A DNA stretch of 64,000 nucleotides from Buchnera aphidicola (Schlechtendalia peitan) (GCA_039830055.1 CP140043.1:62001-126000), one strand, 5' to 3'; counted from the first letter of the stretch, positions 41,892 to 53,845 are shown. A program made the numbers and translations. Notes: generated by a model not told the origin, from the letters alone.

Positions 41892-43199
41892 ATGTATAAT
41901 TTTTTAAAAATAGTACATTGGAATGATATTGATGTTATAAAAAGAAAAAAAGTGTTATCTCGACCTATTTCGAATAGTGTTATTTCTATTAAAAAGAGAG
42001 TAAAAAAAATTATTTTTGATATTAAACATTTAGGTGATGAGGCATTATATAATTATACTAAAATGTTTGATAATGTTAAATTAATTAATATTAAAATTAG
42101 TGAACAAGATATTGTTAATTCAGAATTATATATTGATAGAGAAATGCAGAATTCTATTAAAATAGCTATAAAAAATATTAAAAAATTTCATATGATGCAA
42201 GATACACAATCAACCATGCTAGAAACTCAACAGGACATTTATTGTAAACAAATAGTACGTCCAATTGAATCTGTTGGTTTATATGTTCCAGGTGGTTCAG
42301 CACCTCTTTTATCTACGGCGCTTATGTTGATAGTTCCGGCTATTATTGCTGGTTGTAAAAGAATTATATTATGTTCTCCACCTCCTATTACAAATGAAAT
42401 ATTATATGTTTGTAAAATTTTCAAAATAAAAGAAATTTTTCAAGTTGGTGGTGCTCAAGCAATAGCGGCTTTGGGTCTTGGAACTGAAACAATACCAAGA
42501 GTTAACAAAATTTTTGGTCCAGGTAATGTATATGTAACAGAAGCAAAATTGCAAATTAGCACATCTTTGTATGACGTGGGTATTGACATGTTTGCTGGAC
42601 CATCTGAAGTATTAATCGTGGCGGATTCTCAAGCAAATCCTAAATTTATAGCTTCTGATTTATTATCTCAGGCAGAACATGGGATTTATTCTCAAGTATT
42701 ATTAGTTACATATGATATAAATTTAGCTAAAGTTGTTTTAAAGAATGTTCAAGATCAAATACAAGATTTATCAAGATATGATATTATCATCAAAGCGTTA
42801 AAAAATAGCAAAATTATTATAGTCAAGGATTTATTAGAATGCTTTGATATATCGAATGATTATGCTCCTGAACATTTGATGATTCAATGTAAGAACTCGT
42901 TAGATTTAGTAAAATATGTTGTTAATGCTGGTTCTATTTTTTTGGGAAGTTGGTCTCCTGTAGCTGGAGGAGATTATGCTACTGGTAGTAACCATGTTTT
43001 ACCGACTTATGGTAGTGCTAAAGCATATTCTGGATTAAGTTTGTTTGATTTTCAAAGAAGAATTTCAGTACAAAAATTAAATAAAAAGGAATTTAAAAAG
43101 ATATCGTCTACTATTATATCTCTGTCTACAGTAGAAAAGTTAGATGCTCATAGAAATTCAATTACAACTAGGTTATCTTCATTTTTAGATGAGATATAG
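41892..43199 (+). CDS. hisD: histidinol dehydrogenase
   Basis: HisD oxidises histidinol to histidine in two NAD-dependent steps and uses zinc. The 435-residue product is full length (E. coli 434). Clear blocks are [52 protein letters not shown], the active region [28 protein letters not shown] (metal and substrate ligands), [10 protein letters not shown] and the C-terminal [19 protein letters not shown]. It starts 5 bases after hisG and ends 2 bases before hisC. Confidence 0.97.
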   Translation: MYNFLKIVHWNDIDVIKRKKVLSRPISNSVISIKKRVKKIIFDIKHLGDEALYNYTKMFDNVKLINIKISEQDIVNSELYIDREMQNSIKIAIKNIKKFHMMQDTQSTMLETQQDIYCKQIVRPIESVGLYVPGGSAPLLSTALMLIVPAIIAGCKRIILCSPPPITNEILYVCKIFKIKEIFQVGGAQAIAALGLGTETIPRVNKIFGPGNVYVTEAKLQISTSLYDVGIDMFAGPSEVLIVADSQANPKFIASDLLSQAEHGIYSQVLLVTYDINLAKVVLKNVQDQIQDLSRYDIIIKALKNSKIIIVKDLLECFDISNDYAPEHLMIQCKNSLDLVKYVVNAGSIFLGSWSPVAGGDYATGSNHVLPTYGSAKAYSGLSLFDFQRRISVQKLNKKEFKKISSTIISLSTVEKLDAHRNSITTRLSSFLDEI

Positions 43200-43201
43200 T
43201 T

Positions 43202-44266
43202 ATGAATATTAAAAAATTAGTTCGAAAGAATATATGGGATTTGGTACCATATCAATCAGCTAGAACAATAGGAGGAAAAGGTGATATATGGTTAAACGCA
43301 AATGAATATCCAATTTCTAATAGTTTTAAATTAGATAATATATCTTTAAATCGTTATCCAGAATGTCAACCTAAAAATTTGTTGTCGCATTATTCTTCTT
43401 ATGTAAACATTAATAAAAAAAATATATTAATAACACGTGGTTCGGATGAAGCAATTGAATTGTTAATAAAAACATTTTGTGAACCTAAGCGTGACAAAAT
43501 TATTTTTTGTCCTCCTACTTATGATATGTACAATATTAGTGCAAATATTATGGGTATTAAAAGTTATCAAGTACCATTATTAAATTTTTCTTGGAAATTA
43601 GATCTTGATGGTATTAAAAAACATATTAATGATTTTAAGTTAATTTTTATATGTAATCCTAATAATCCTACTGGTAGTTTGATTAGTATTCAAGACATTA
43701 TTGTTTTATTAGAGATAACATTTGAAAAGGCATTAGTTGTAGTGGATGAAGCATATATTGAATTTTGTCCAGCGAATAGTTTAACACATTTGATACATGT
43801 ATATTCTAATTTGATTGTGTTAAGAACATTATCTAAAGCCTTTTCGTTAGCAGGATTAAGATGTGGTTTTGTATTAGCAGATGTTAATGTAATAAAATTA
43901 TTATTAAAAGTAATAAATCCTTATCCTATTTCTATTCCTACTGCAAGTATAGCTACTCAATTTTTAAGTTTAGAAAATATTAATACAATGAGAAATCGAG
44001 TTTTAGATTTAAATTTAAATCGTTGTTGGCTTGTCAATAAATTAAAGTTAATGATCAATTGTGTAGATCATGTTTTTTATAGTGTATCTAATTATATTTT
44101 AGTTCGCTTTTATAATTCTATAGAGGTATTTAATAAATTATCAAAACATGGAATTGTTGTTAGAGATCAAAGTAGTAAGTTAAATTTACATAATTGTATA
44201 AGAATATCTATAGGAACTAGTCAAGAGTGTTTAAAAGTAGTTCAAATTATTCGAAAGATTAATTAA
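43202..44266 (+). CDS. hisC: histidinol-phosphate aminotransferase
   Basis: HisC transaminates imidazole acetol phosphate to histidinol phosphate with pyridoxal phosphate. The 354-residue product is full length (E. coli 356). Marks are [10 protein letters not shown] near the N-terminus, [39 protein letters not shown], and the PLP lysine in [17 protein letters not shown] near residue 212. It lies 2 bases after hisD and 25 bases before hisB. Confidence 0.97.
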   Translation: MNIKKLVRKNIWDLVPYQSARTIGGKGDIWLNANEYPISNSFKLDNISLNRYPECQPKNLLSHYSSYVNINKKNILITRGSDEAIELLIKTFCEPKRDKIIFCPPTYDMYNISANIMGIKSYQVPLLNFSWKLDLDGIKKHINDFKLIFICNPNNPTGSLISIQDIIVLLEITFEKALVVVDEAYIEFCPANSLTHLIHVYSNLIVLRTLSKAFSLAGLRCGFVLADVNVIKLLLKVINPYPISIPTASIATQFLSLENINTMRNRVLDLNLNRCWLVNKLKLMINCVDHVFYSVSNYILVRFYNSIEVFNKLSKHGIVVRDQSSKLNLHNCIRISIGTSQECLKVVQIIRKIN

Positions 44267-44291
44267 TTTAAATGTTTGTTAAGGACTTGAT

Positions 44292-45359
44292 ATGAATAAA
44301 AACGTTTTATTTATTGATCGTGATGGAACGTTGATTTCGGAACCTATTCACAATTTTCAGATAGACGATATAAATAAATTAGTGTTTGAAAAGTTTGTGA
44401 TTTCAACTTTAGTAGAACTAAAAAATTTTGGTTATATTTTTGTCATGGTGACTAACCAAGATGGATTAGGTTCAAAAAATTTTTCTTTGGCTAGTTTTTC
44501 TATACCTCATCAGTTTATGATGAATATTTTTGCATCTGAAGGAATAGTATTTGAAGATGTTTTAATTTGTCCTCATAAAGAGCAGGATAATTGTAATTGT
44601 CGTAAACCTAAAGTAGGTATGGTAAAACATTGGTTACGTAATAATCAATTAAATAAAGAAAATAGTTATGTTATTGGTGATCGTGAATCAGATATGGAAT
44701 TAGCAAAAAATATGGGATTATCTGGATTGCATTATGGGAAAAACGGGTGTACATGGGATACTATTAAAATTCAATTAACAAAAAAAAATAGATATGCAAG
44801 TATTACAAGAAATACGAATGAAACAAATGTTAAAATAGCAGTTTGGTTAGATCAAGTGGGATCTAGTATTATTAATACTAAATTATGCTTTTTTAATCAT
44901 ATGTTAGATCAAATAGCTATTCATAGTAATATTAAAATGGAAATAATTGCTAATGGAGATATTAATGTAGATGATCATCATACAGTAGAAGATGTTGGAA
45001 TAGTTTTAGGAAAAGTTTTAAATCAAGCGCTAGAAAATAAAATAGGCTTAAATAGATTTGGTTTTGTATTGCCAATGGATGAAAGTGTTGGATACTGTTT
45101 ATTAGATATTTCTGGTCGTCCTTTTCTAAAATTTAATTCTTGTTTTAAATTTCAGTATTTAGGAGATATGAGTACGGAGATGATAGAACATTTTTTTAGA
45201 TCATTGTCTTATTCTATGAAAATTACATTACATTTAAAAAGTACGGGTGAAAATGATCATCATCGTGCTGAAAGTTTATTCAAAGCATTTGGAAAATCTC
45301 TTGGACAAGCTATTCATATAAATGGATTAGGTTTACCTAGTTCTAAGGGAATACTATAA
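44292..45359 (+). CDS. hisB: bifunctional histidinol-phosphatase / imidazoleglycerol-phosphate dehydratase
   Basis: HisB carries two steps of the pathway. The N-terminal HAD phosphatase (about residues 1-165) begins with the nucleophile motif FIDRDGTLI and has a zinc-binding cysteine loop, [15 protein letters not shown]. The C-terminal dehydratase (about 168-355) has the two metal-binding blocks [10 protein letters not shown]...[10 protein letters not shown] and [12 protein letters not shown]...[15 protein letters not shown]. The 355-residue length equals E. coli, so the fusion is intact. An aagga site precedes the ATG, and the stop overlaps the hisH start by one base. Confidence 0.97.
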   Translation: MNKNVLFIDRDGTLISEPIHNFQIDDINKLVFEKFVISTLVELKNFGYIFVMVTNQDGLGSKNFSLASFSIPHQFMMNIFASEGIVFEDVLICPHKEQDNCNCRKPKVGMVKHWLRNNQLNKENSYVIGDRESDMELAKNMGLSGLHYGKNGCTWDTIKIQLTKKNRYASITRNTNETNVKIAVWLDQVGSSIINTKLCFFNHMLDQIAIHSNIKMEIIANGDINVDDHHTVEDVGIVLGKVLNQALENKIGLNRFGFVLPMDESVGYCLLDISGRPFLKFNSCFKFQYLGDMSTEMIEHFFRSLSYSMKITLHLKSTGENDHHRAESLFKAFGKSLGQAIHINGLGLPSSKGIL

Positions 45360-45949
45360 TGAGTATTGTTATTGTAAATACTGGTTGTGCTAATTTATCT
45401 TCAATAAAATATGCTATTCGTAGATTAGGATATAATGCAGAAATTAGTACTTCTAAAACAATAATATTAAATTCTAATAAGATACTACTTCCTGGAGTAG
45501 GAACAGCACATTCAGCTATGAATTTATTAAAAAAATTAAATTTATTAAATTTTATAAAAAAATGTCAACAGCCGTTATTAGGAATTTGTTTAGGAATGCA
45601 ATTATTAGGTACTTTTAGCGATGAATCTTCAGGAACATGTATGTTAGACGTTATTAATTATCCTGTACATCGTTTATATTCTAATGTATTACCAATTCCT
45701 CATAATGGATGGAATAATGTAGAGATATGCACAAAAAATGTTTTGTTTAATGGAATTGAAAATAATTCTAAATTTTATTTTCTACATAGTTATGCGTTTC
45801 ATATTAATAAATATACTATAGCAAAAACGTTATATAACATGTATTTTAGTGCTGCTATAAATAAAGATAATTTTTTTGGAGTTCAATTTCATCCAGAAAA
45901 ATCTGGTGAATTGGGATTAAGAGTATTACAAAATTTTTTGGAGATATAA
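45359..45949 (+). CDS. hisH: imidazole glycerol phosphate synthase, glutaminase subunit
   Basis: HisH releases ammonia from glutamine and channels it to HisF. The 196 residues equal E. coli HisH. The class I amidotransferase triad is visible: Cys in [12 protein letters not shown] near residue 77, and His and Glu in VQFHPEKSG near residue 178. The oxyanion region [11 protein letters not shown] is near residue 50. It overlaps hisB by one base, consistent with coupling, and is followed by hisA after 2 bases. Confidence 0.97.
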   Translation: MSIVIVNTGCANLSSIKYAIRRLGYNAEISTSKTIILNSNKILLPGVGTAHSAMNLLKKLNLLNFIKKCQQPLLGICLGMQLLGTFSDESSGTCMLDVINYPVHRLYSNVLPIPHNGWNNVEICTKNVLFNGIENNSKFYFLHSYAFHINKYTIAKTLYNMYFSAAINKDNFFGVQFHPEKSGELGLRVLQNFLEI

Positions 45950-45951
45950 TA

Positions 45952-46689
45952 TTGATTATACCGTCTATTGATTTAATTAATGGTAAAATTGTTAGATTGT
46001 ACAAAGGAAAATATAATTTTAAAACTTTTTATAAATTTAATATAAAAGATGTATTGTTAAATTATTATGCGCAAGGAGCTTCTATTATACATATAGTTGA
46101 TCTTGATGGAGCATTAAACCCTGATAAAAAACAGACGAATATTATTAAAGTTTTGCTTTCTAATTCTGACTTTAGTTTACAAGTAGGAGGTGGAATAAGG
46201 GATGACAAAGATATAGAGTTATTGTTTTCATTAGGTGTTAAAAGAGTAGTAGTTGGATCCTCAGCAGTATATACTCCAGAAAAAGTAAGTAGTTGGTTGA
46301 AAAGATATGGAGGAGAATGTATTGTATTAGCATTAGATTTAAAAATATTTTCTAATTCTTATAAAGAAGTTGTAGTTAATGCATGGAAGAGTTCTTCTGG
46401 AATTAGTGTAGAACAATTAATCAATAAATTTTCTTCCGATGGATTAAAGCATGTGTTATGTACTGATATATCTAAGGATGGTACTTTATTAGGTCCTAAT
46501 ATAAATTTATACAAAGAACTCTTTAATTCATTTAAGCATATTAATTTTCAATCTTCTGGCGGAATAGGATCTTTAGAAGATATTGTATCTATTAAACAAT
46601 CTGGAATACAAAATATAATTATTGGGCGGGCTTTATTAGAAAAAAAATTTAGTTTAATAGAGGCTATTACATGTTGGCAAAACGCATAA
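45952..46689 (+). CDS. hisA: ProFAR isomerase
   Basis: HisA opens the ribose ring of ProFAR to give PRFAR. The 245-residue barrel matches E. coli. The two catalytic aspartates are in [13 protein letters not shown] near residue 7 and in [14 protein letters not shown] near residue 176; phosphate-binding loops QVGGGIRDD and SSGGIGS are present. The start is a TTG at 45952; the encoded IIPSIDL aligns exactly with the family N-terminus, so no ATG alternative fits. Its end overlaps hisF by 19 bases. Confidence 0.97.
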   Translation: MIIPSIDLINGKIVRLYKGKYNFKTFYKFNIKDVLLNYYAQGASIIHIVDLDGALNPDKKQTNIIKVLLSNSDFSLQVGGGIRDDKDIELLFSLGVKRVVVGSSAVYTPEKVSSWLKRYGGECIVLALDLKIFSNSYKEVVVNAWKSSSGISVEQLINKFSSDGLKHVLCTDISKDGTLLGPNINLYKELFNSFKHINFQSSGGIGSLEDIVSIKQSGIQNIIIGRALLEKKFSLIEAITCWQNA

Positions 46690-47447
46690 TTCCTTGTTTA
46701 GATGTTAAATCAGGATTAGTAGTAAAGGGAAAGCAATTTAAAAATCATGAAATAATAGGTAATATTGTTCCATTAGCCGAATACTATACTCAACAAGGAG
46801 CAGATGAATTAGTATTTTATGACATAGAAGCTTCTTCTAATAATACACTATTAGATAAAAAATGGATTACAAAAATAGCAGAAGTTATAAATATTCCATT
46901 TTGTGTAGCAGGAGGTATTAGATCTCTAAACGATGTGAAAAACATTTTGTCTTTTGGTGCAGATAAAATTTCTATTAATTCTCCAGCATTATCTAATCCA
47001 TATTTAATTAGTCAAATTGCTGATAATTTTGGAAAACAATGTGTTGTAGTCGGAATAGATTCATGGTATGACACTATTAGTGATAGTTATCAGGTATATC
47101 AGTATACTGGAAATGACAAAAAAATAATGAAAACAAATTGGAGCACTTTAGATTGGATAAAGAAAGTACAGAATTTAGGTGCTGGAGAAATAGTATTAAA
47201 TGTTATGAATGAAGATGGTATGTGCAATGGATACGATTTGAAACAATTGCAAGAAGTAAGAAAAAATTGTTATATTCCATTAATTGCTTCAGGTGGTGCA
47301 GGAAAGCTTGAGCATTTTTATGACGTTTTTTATGAATCTAAAGTAGATGGTGCATTAGCTGCTTCTGTATTTCATAAAAAACAAATAAATATAAAAGTTC
47401 TTAAAGATTTTTTAAGTAAAAAAGGTATAGAAATTAGACTATGTTAA
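46671..47447 (+). CDS. hisF: imidazole glycerol phosphate synthase, cyclase subunit
   Basis: HisF uses ammonia from HisH to convert PRFAR to imidazole glycerol phosphate and AICAR, the latter linking to purine synthesis. The 258-residue barrel equals E. coli. Catalytic aspartates are in [14 protein letters not shown] (Asp11) and [15 protein letters not shown] (Asp130 region). Phosphate loops CVAGGIRS and [12 protein letters not shown] are intact. It starts inside the hisA end and overlaps hisI by 7 bases. Confidence 0.97.
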   Translation: MLAKRIIPCLDVKSGLVVKGKQFKNHEIIGNIVPLAEYYTQQGADELVFYDIEASSNNTLLDKKWITKIAEVINIPFCVAGGIRSLNDVKNILSFGADKISINSPALSNPYLISQIADNFGKQCVVVGIDSWYDTISDSYQVYQYTGNDKKIMKTNWSTLDWIKKVQNLGAGEIVLNVMNEDGMCNGYDLKQLQEVRKNCYIPLIASGGAGKLEHFYDVFYESKVDGALAASVFHKKQINIKVLKDFLSKKGIEIRLC

Positions 47448-48070
47448 ATAAAGTAAATATTCTGAGCGTGGATTGGAAAAAAGTTAATGATATGATTCCC
47501 GTAGTAGTACAACATAGTATTTCTAATGAAGTTTTAATGCATGGATATATGAATAAAGAAGCTTTTTTAGTAACACAACAAAAGAATTACGTTACTTTTT
47601 ACTCGCGTACAAAAAAAAGATTATGGACTAAAGGTGAAGTTTCTGGTAACTACTTAAAAGTAGTAGACATGTTTCTTGATTGTGATAATGATTCGTTATT
47701 AATTTTAGCGCTCCCGCAAGGTAATACATGTCATTTAAATCATGCAAGTTGTTTTAAGCCAATACGTTCAGATTTAACGTTTTTTTATTATCTCGAATGT
47801 TTTCTAAAATCTAGACAAAAAAGTCCATCTGATATTTCTTATACTTCTAGTTTACATAATATGGGAATTAATAGAATATCCCAAAAAGTTGCTGAAGAAG
47901 CAATAGAAACAGTAATTGCAGCTATAACACAAAATAAGCAAGAACTTATTAATGAATCTACAGATCTAGTTTATCATTTATTAGTATTATTACATCATTG
48001 TGGTTTAGATTTTTTTTCAATTATTGTAAATTTAAGAAAAAGAAGAAATAATGTGAAAAATATAGATTAA
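47441..48070 (+). CDS. hisI: bifunctional phosphoribosyl-AMP cyclohydrolase / phosphoribosyl-ATP pyrophosphatase
   Basis: HisIE does steps two and three of histidine synthesis. The 209-residue product is close to E. coli (203). The cyclohydrolase half has [32 protein letters not shown] and a metal site with DCDNDSLLI and [12 protein letters not shown]. The pyrophosphatase half (from about residue 120) has [15 protein letters not shown] and [15 protein letters not shown]. It closes the operon. gnd follows 94 bases downstream on the same strand. Confidence 0.97.
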   Translation: MLNKVNILSVDWKKVNDMIPVVVQHSISNEVLMHGYMNKEAFLVTQQKNYVTFYSRTKKRLWTKGEVSGNYLKVVDMFLDCDNDSLLILALPQGNTCHLNHASCFKPIRSDLTFFYYLECFLKSRQKSPSDISYTSSLHNMGINRISQKVAEEAIETVIAAITQNKQELINESTDLVYHLLVLLHHCGLDFFSIIVNLRKRRNNVKNID

Positions 48071-48164
48071 ATTAATTTTTCATTTACAATATATTTTAGT
48101 GGTTAACTAATATGTTTTTAAAAATATTTAATGTAATATTAACTAAGGATAAGGATTTAAAAAT

Positions 48165-49577
48165 ATGAAAAAAAATCAAGTAGGTATTGTTGGAATGGCA
48201 GTTATGGGTCGTAATTTAGCTTTAAATATAGCACGTAATGAGTATACTGTTTCAATATTTAATCGATCGGTAGAAATCACAAAAAAATTTGTATCTCATA
48301 ATAGTAATAAAAATATATTTCCTTATTTTTCGATTGAAGAATTTGTTAGGTCTTTAGAAATGCCTCGATGTATTTTTTTGATGATTAAATCAGGAATAGC
48401 TGTTGATATAGTAATTACATCTATGAAAAGATTTTTACGCAAAGGAGATATTATTATTGATGGAGGAAATACTTTTTATAAAGATACTATTCGTCGGAGT
48501 AATGAATTATTTAAAGATGGATTAAATTTAATAGGAATGGGTATTTCAGGAGGTGAAGAAGGTGCATTGTATGGTCCCTCTATTATGCCTGGTGGATCAA
48601 GAGAAGCATATGACTTTATTGCTCCTTTACTGAAGAAGATTTCTGCAAAATTTGAACAAAAACCATGTGTAAGTTATATTGGTACAGATGGATCGGGACA
48701 TTATGTAAAAATGGTTCATAATGGAATTGAATATGGAGATATGCAATTAATAGCAGAATCTTATTTTTTGATGAAAAATTTTTTAAATATAGATAATAAA
48801 GAATTATCTGAAATATTTTTTAAATGGAATCAAGGCGAATTAAATAGTTATTTAATATCGATTACTGGGGATATTTTGGTTAAAAAAGATATTAATAATA
48901 ATTATATTATTGATTATATTTTAGATGAAGCTGATAATAAAGGTACAGGAACATGGACTACAAAAAGTGCATTAGATCTTAATGAACCCTTGACTTTAAT
49001 TACTACATCAGTATTCTTTCGTTATTTATCATCATTAAAATCACAACGTATATTAGCATCTAAAATATTATTTGGACCTAAAAATAGCAGTATACCATAT
49101 TTTAATAAATTAGAATTAGTTGAACATATTCGAAAATCCCTGTACCTAGGGAAAATTATATCTTATTCTCAAGGATTTTCTCAATTAAATAGTGCTTCTA
49201 AGAAATATAGTTGGGATTTTCAATATTCAGAGATAGCAAGAATATTTCAATCAGGATGTATTATTCGAGCAAAATTTTTAAAGTATATAAGTAAAGAATA
49301 TTTGAAAAATAAAAATATTATCAATTTATTATTAACTTCTTATTTTAAAAATATTGCGAATAATTATCAAGATTCATTACGATATGTAGTATCTATTGCT
49401 ATACAGTGTGGATTTCCAGTTCCTGCATTATCATCTGCCATTTCTTATTTTGATTGTTATAGATCTGCTCTTTTACCTGCAAATTTGATACAGGCTCAAA
49501 GAGATTATTTTGGTGCGCATACGTATAAAAGAATTGATAACGCTAATTTTTGTCATACTCATTGGAATAAACAATAA
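48165..49577 (+). CDS. gnd: 6-phosphogluconate dehydrogenase
   Basis: Gnd oxidatively decarboxylates 6-phosphogluconate to ribulose 5-phosphate, making NADPH. The 470-residue product is full length (E. coli 468). The NADP fold begins with [20 protein letters not shown] at residues 6-25; FNRS follows the second strand. The active block [20 protein letters not shown] and the catalytic lysine region [20 protein letters not shown] are intact. The C-terminal tail reaches [13 protein letters not shown]. It supplies pentose phosphate to the talA-tktB enzymes and ribulose 5-phosphate to RibB. Gnd next to his also occurs in E. coli. Confidence 0.97.
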   Translation: MKKNQVGIVGMAVMGRNLALNIARNEYTVSIFNRSVEITKKFVSHNSNKNIFPYFSIEEFVRSLEMPRCIFLMIKSGIAVDIVITSMKRFLRKGDIIIDGGNTFYKDTIRRSNELFKDGLNLIGMGISGGEEGALYGPSIMPGGSREAYDFIAPLLKKISAKFEQKPCVSYIGTDGSGHYVKMVHNGIEYGDMQLIAESYFLMKNFLNIDNKELSEIFFKWNQGELNSYLISITGDILVKKDINNNYIIDYILDEADNKGTGTWTTKSALDLNEPLTLITTSVFFRYLSSLKSQRILASKILFGPKNSSIPYFNKLELVEHIRKSLYLGKIISYSQGFSQLNSASKKYSWDFQYSEIARIFQSGCIIRAKFLKYISKEYLKNKNIINLLLTSYFKNIANNYQDSLRYVVSIAIQCGFPVPALSSAISYFDCYRSALLPANLIQAQRDYFGAHTYKRIDNANFCHTHWNKQ

Positions 49578-49822
49578 TATTTTTAAAAGTAAATTGAAAC
49601 GTTTTTACATATTTCAATCGATATATAATCTATATTTATGTATGTAGATATAGTGTAAATATTTTATTAAATTGTATTCTTTTTTGTAAAAAATTTTTGA
49701 GAACATTTGAGTTTATTACATAGATTTTAAATATTTTTATATTGAAGAAAAAGTATAGTACTTGATGTATTTTTGTTTGTTTACGTTATATAATTTTAAT
49801 TTGTATTGTAAGGTTATTGAAA

Positions 49823-50404
49823 ATGAGATTGAGCGATAGAGATATTGAATTTTGGCTACAAAAAAAAAAATTAATTATAATTCCTACTCCACGTCAAGAA
49901 TTAATTAATGGAGTAACTGTTGATGTTCGTTTAGGTAATCAATTTTATACTTTTCGACAAGATAGAAATAAGTGTATTGATTTAAGTAAATCTCAAGATG
50001 ATATTTCTGTAATATTAAAAGAAGTTATGAATAAAAAAAAAATTATATCTCATAAAAGAAATTTTTTTTTAAAACCCCGATCATTAGTATTAGCTATTAC
50101 TCTTGAAAAAATTATTATGCCAAACAATTTAGTAGGATGGCTAGATGGTCGTTCATCTTTAGCTCGCCTGGGATTAATGATTCATGCTACTTCACATCGT
50201 ATAGATCCTGGTTGGAGTGGAAATATTGTTTTAGAATGTTTTAATTCTAGTAATGTTATATTATCATTATGTCCAGGAATGCTAATAGCCGCTCTTAGTT
50301 TTGAAGTATTATCTAGCCCATCTTTAAGGCCATATAATATAAGAAAAAATGCAAAATATTTTGGTCAAAGTGAAGTAACGTTAAGCAAAATATATAAGGA
50401 TTGA
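49823..50404 (+). CDS. dcd: dCTP deaminase
   Basis: Dcd converts dCTP to dUTP, the main source of dTTP precursors in enterics. With the ATG at 49823 the protein starts MRLSDRDIEFWL and has 193 residues, identical in length and start to E. coli. An in-frame TTG two codons earlier is unlikely. The trimer active-site block GWLDGRSSLARLGLMIHATS followed by HRIDPGWSGNIVLECFNS, with the catalytic Arg and Glu, is intact. An aagg sequence lies upstream. Confidence 0.96.
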   Translation: MRLSDRDIEFWLQKKKLIIIPTPRQELINGVTVDVRLGNQFYTFRQDRNKCIDLSKSQDDISVILKEVMNKKKIISHKRNFFLKPRSLVLAITLEKIIMPNNLVGWLDGRSSLARLGLMIHATSHRIDPGWSGNIVLECFNSSNVILSLCPGMLIAALSFEVLSSPSLRPYNIRKNAKYFGQSEVTLSKIYKD

Positions 50405-50713
50405 GAAAAATTAAGTAATAAAATAGATATATAGGCTATAGTATATATTTTTATATGTAGTTTACATGTGTATAAAAATATGTTATATACAGGTTTTTGT
50501 TGTTGGAATATAAAGATTTTATAAAAATAGCTAAAATTATATTTCTGAAGCAATGAAAATTTTAAAATATTTTATTAATATTATGTTTGATATATATGAT
50601 CATAGTTATGCATTATTTGTATATAAAAAATTTTACGTAAAATATAATTATAATATTATTTTTTTACTAAACGTTAGATATTTAACTTAATTTCTAAATA
50701 TTGAATATTAGAT
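50405..50713. other. non-coding spacer between dcd and metG
   Basis: About 310 bases, A+T-rich, with no gene, RNA or convincing hairpin that I can support. Confidence 0.5.
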
Positions 50714-52348
50714 ATGGATTTTTATGACAAAAAAAAAATTTTAGTTACTTGTGCTCTTCCTTATGCCAATGGTCCAATTCATATTGGACACATTTTAGAA
50801 CATATTCAAGCTGATATTTGGGTTCGTTATAAAAAAATGGTAGGTAATGAAGTTTGGTTTATTTGTGCAGATGATGCACATGGTACACCTATTATGTTAA
50901 AATCAAAAAAACTTGGAATAGAACCAGAAAAATTTATATTTTCTATTCAGAAAGAACACGTTAGAGATTTTTTAAAATTTAATATAGATTATGATAATTA
51001 TTATTCTACACATAGTCCTGAAAATGAATTTTTTTTAAAAAAAATATATAATCGTTTAAAAATTAAAGGACTTATTAAACAAAAGGTTATATCACAGCTT
51101 TTTGATTGTACCAAAAATATGTTTTTACCAGATCGTTTTGTGAAAGGTTTATGTCCCTTTTGTTTAGCTCAAGATCAATACGGTGACTATTGCGAAAATT
51201 GTGGAAATACATATTCTGCTATTGAATTAATTGATCCTAAATCTGTTTTATCAGGTATGAAACCTACTTTAAAAGATTCATTGCATTTTTTCTTTAATTT
51301 GCCTCATTTCAGTTCCATGTTACAATCCTGGGTTTTTTCTGGAGTGTTAGAAAAATCTGTTGTTAATAAAGTTAAGGAATGGTTTAAATCTGGTTTAAAA
51401 GAATGGGATATCTCTAGAGATGGTCCGTATTTTGGTTTTAATATTCCTGGGTTTTTAGATAAATATTTTTACGTTTGGTTAGATGCTACTATCGGATATA
51501 TTAGTACGTTTAAAAATTTATGTGATAAAAAAACTAATTTAATTTTTGACGAATTTTGGAAGTCCAATTCAAGAAGTGAATTGTATCATTTTATTGGAAA
51601 AGATATTGTATATTTTCATAGTTTGTTTTGGCCAGCTATTTTAGAAGGGAGCCATTTTCGAAAACCTACAAAAATTTTTGTGCATGGACATGTAACTATT
51701 AATGGTTCTAAAATATCTAAATCTAGAGGATCAATAATATCAGTTAAAAATTGGCTTAAAAATTTGGATTCAGATAGTCTAAGATATTATTATTTTACTA
51801 AGATTTCATCAAGAATTCAGGATATTGAAGTAAATAGTTATACTTTTATGCAACAATTTAATTCTAATATTGTTAATAAAATTGTTAATTTAGCCTCTAG
51901 AATTTCATGTTTTTTATCTACTCAATTTAATTGTTATTTATCTAAAAACCTTGACGATCAAGTGTTATATGATTCTTTTATAAAAGGTAGTAAAGAAATA
52001 GAAATTTTATTAGAAAAATGTGAATTTAGTTTAGCTAATGTTGTTATTATGAAGTTTACAGATATTGCTAACAGTTACATTGATGAAAAAAAACCATGGA
52101 TAATGGTTAAAGATCTTAATAAGCGTGATAATCTTCATAATGTATGTACAACAGGAATAAATTTATTCAAGATATTAATGACGTGGTTAAAACCGATTAT
52201 GCCTGATTTAGCTAAAAATTCTGAGTCTTTTTTAAATATAACATTAAAATGGAACGATATTAATTGTCCTCTTTTAAATCATAAAATTTCTATATTTAAA
52301 TCATTACGTAAAAGAATTAAAATATCTCAATTAAATTTCTTGAATTAA
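50714..52348 (+). CDS. metG: methionyl-tRNA synthetase, lacking the C-terminal dimerisation domain
   Basis: MetG charges initiator and elongator methionine tRNAs. The 544-residue product has the full catalytic core: CALPYANGPIHIGHILEHI near residue 12 (HIGH), a zinc knuckle with CPFCLAQDQYGDYCENCG near 145, the HFIGKDIVYFH block, and SKISKSRGSI near 330 (KMSKS). The anticodon-binding helices follow, with KKPWIMVKD. It ends at about the point where E. coli MetG (677) begins its C-terminal tRNA-binding dimerisation domain. Truncated E. coli enzyme is active as a monomer, so function is expected. Confidence 0.96.
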   Translation: MDFYDKKKILVTCALPYANGPIHIGHILEHIQADIWVRYKKMVGNEVWFICADDAHGTPIMLKSKKLGIEPEKFIFSIQKEHVRDFLKFNIDYDNYYSTHSPENEFFLKKIYNRLKIKGLIKQKVISQLFDCTKNMFLPDRFVKGLCPFCLAQDQYGDYCENCGNTYSAIELIDPKSVLSGMKPTLKDSLHFFFNLPHFSSMLQSWVFSGVLEKSVVNKVKEWFKSGLKEWDISRDGPYFGFNIPGFLDKYFYVWLDATIGYISTFKNLCDKKTNLIFDEFWKSNSRSELYHFIGKDIVYFHSLFWPAILEGSHFRKPTKIFVHGHVTINGSKISKSRGSIISVKNWLKNLDSDSLRYYYFTKISSRIQDIEVNSYTFMQQFNSNIVNKIVNLASRISCFLSTQFNCYLSKNLDDQVLYDSFIKGSKEIEILLEKCEFSLANVVIMKFTDIANSYIDEKKPWIMVKDLNKRDNLHNVCTTGINLFKILMTWLKPIMPDLAKNSESFLNITLKWNDINCPLLNHKISIFKSLRKRIKISQLNFLN

Positions 52349-52418
52349 AAATTAGATATATTTTAATGTTTATATGACATAACTACATATTTTAGTAATT
52401 AATAGTAATCAATAATAT

Positions 52419-53726
52419 TTATTTTTTTAGTTTTTGTACCCATGATATTTTCCATGTTTTTTTATTTTCACAATTTTTTTTTGGGATAGTAATAAAAACC
52501 CCCAATGCACTAATTAAATCGTTGTTATAAAATAATAACGGTATATTATTTCGATTCCAGGGAGCAATTCCATTTTCCTTCCATATTTGTTTAACTAGTT
52601 TACGTTTAGCGTGGCCTTGTATCGAGGTTTTCCCTGATATTTGAAAGCGAATATTTATTAGTGTATTTTTTTTTGGATAAGGTAATGCAGTCCCATTATT
52701 ATTTTGTATAATATATCCTAAATTATTTGGTAATTTTAAATCATTCCAAGGTTGATACCACATTATAATTAAGTTTTTTATACAAGGCATTATATCTATT
52801 AGATATAAATTATTTCTATATCGTTGTATTTTATAATTATTAATTTTTATTTTTGCTTTAGAATCTGGTTTTGATAAGATTATTTCATAGTATATTTTTT
52901 GAATAATTTTATATGATGGAACTATATAATTATTTAATTTTATCCAAATTCTTAATAAAGAATTTCGAATTTCTGATTTCATTGTTTTAAAATCTATAAT
53001 ATTTAAGATAGAAGTGGACACGAGATATTTATTGAGATTTTTTTGTAAAATAGGATCGATTATTTGTTTTTCTTGTCTTAGGATAAACGCACTTTTTGCA
53101 CAATTGTTGATAAAACTAGGCCATCTTTTTGTAAATAATGGTAATATATTATGTCGTAAAAAGTTTCTATCGTAGTTAATATCATAATTACTATGATCTT
53201 CTATCCAAGCAATTTTATTTTTTATAATCCAATGTTTTATTCTAGATCTAGAAATGTTTAGTAATGGTCTAATGATTGTATTTTTGTTAAATAACTTGCT
53301 TTTATATGGTATTCCACTAAGTCCTGTTATCCCGCTACCTCTTTTTAGAGCTAATAAAAACGTTTCACATTGATCGTTTAAATTATGTGCTGTTAAAATT
53401 ACTTCTTGCGGTAGTACTGTTTCATGTATTATTTTATAACGTTCTAATCTAGAAGATGCTTCTATTCCTATTTTATTTTTTTTAATTAGAACTTTTTTAA
53501 CTATTATAGGAATATCGTGTTTTTTACATACTTGTTTGCAGTGTTCGCTCCATTGTGTTGAATTTTTGTTTAACTGATGATCAATATGAATTGCACGAAA
53601 TTTTAATTTTGGTTGAGTTTTTTTTATTTTTAACAATTGATAAAATAAAAATGTTGAATCTAAACCTCCACTATATGATAGTAAAAATGGAAAATTCATA
53701 GTTTTTTTAATGTGTTTTATGATCAT
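52419..53726 (-). CDS. tilS: tRNA(Ile)-lysidine synthase
   Basis: TilS converts C34 of tRNA-Ile(CAU) to lysidine, which is essential for reading AUA codons; such codons are very common in a genome this A+T-rich. The PP-loop ATPase motif LLSYSGGLDSTFLFYQL is near residue 15, and HNLNDQCETFLLALKRGSG and WIEDHSNYDINYDRNFLRHN are typical. I placed the start at the ATG at 53726, which fits the E. coli N-terminus; a TTG at 53744 would add six residues. The C-terminal domain with GIAPWNRNNIPLLFYNN is present, so it is the long form. It is convergent with metG. Confidence 0.94.
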   Translation of the reverse strand: MIIKHIKKTMNFPFLLSYSGGLDSTFLFYQLLKIKKTQPKLKFRAIHIDHQLNKNSTQWSEHCKQVCKKHDIPIIVKKVLIKKNKIGIEASSRLERYKIIHETVLPQEVILTAHNLNDQCETFLLALKRGSGITGLSGIPYKSKLFNKNTIIRPLLNISRSRIKHWIIKNKIAWIEDHSNYDINYDRNFLRHNILPLFTKRWPSFINNCAKSAFILRQEKQIIDPILQKNLNKYLVSTSILNIIDFKTMKSEIRNSLLRIWIKLNNYIVPSYKIIQKIYYEIILSKPDSKAKIKINNYKIQRYRNNLYLIDIMPCIKNLIIMWYQPWNDLKLPNNLGYIIQNNNGTALPYPKKNTLINIRFQISGKTSIQGHAKRKLVKQIWKENGIAPWNRNNIPLLFYNNDLISALGVFITIPKKNCENKKTWKISWVQKLKK

Positions 53727-53772
53727 AGATACATGACATTGCAAATATACGCATTGTATTTTTAAAATTCTT

Positions 53773-53845
53773 TGTGTCCGAGTGGATTTGAACCACTGAC
53801 TTCCACCTTGTCATAGTGGCACTCTACCAACTGAGTTACGGACAC
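53773..53845 (-). tRNA. tRNA-Val (GAC)
   Basis: The minus strand folds as acceptor gtgtccg/cggacac, D-arm aactcagttggtagagt, anticodon loop atGACaa in ccact/ggtgg, and T-arm agtggttcaaatccact. Anticodon GAC gives the second valine tRNA, like E. coli valV/valW, which in E. coli also lie in the mdtK region. CCA is not encoded. Confidence 0.96.
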
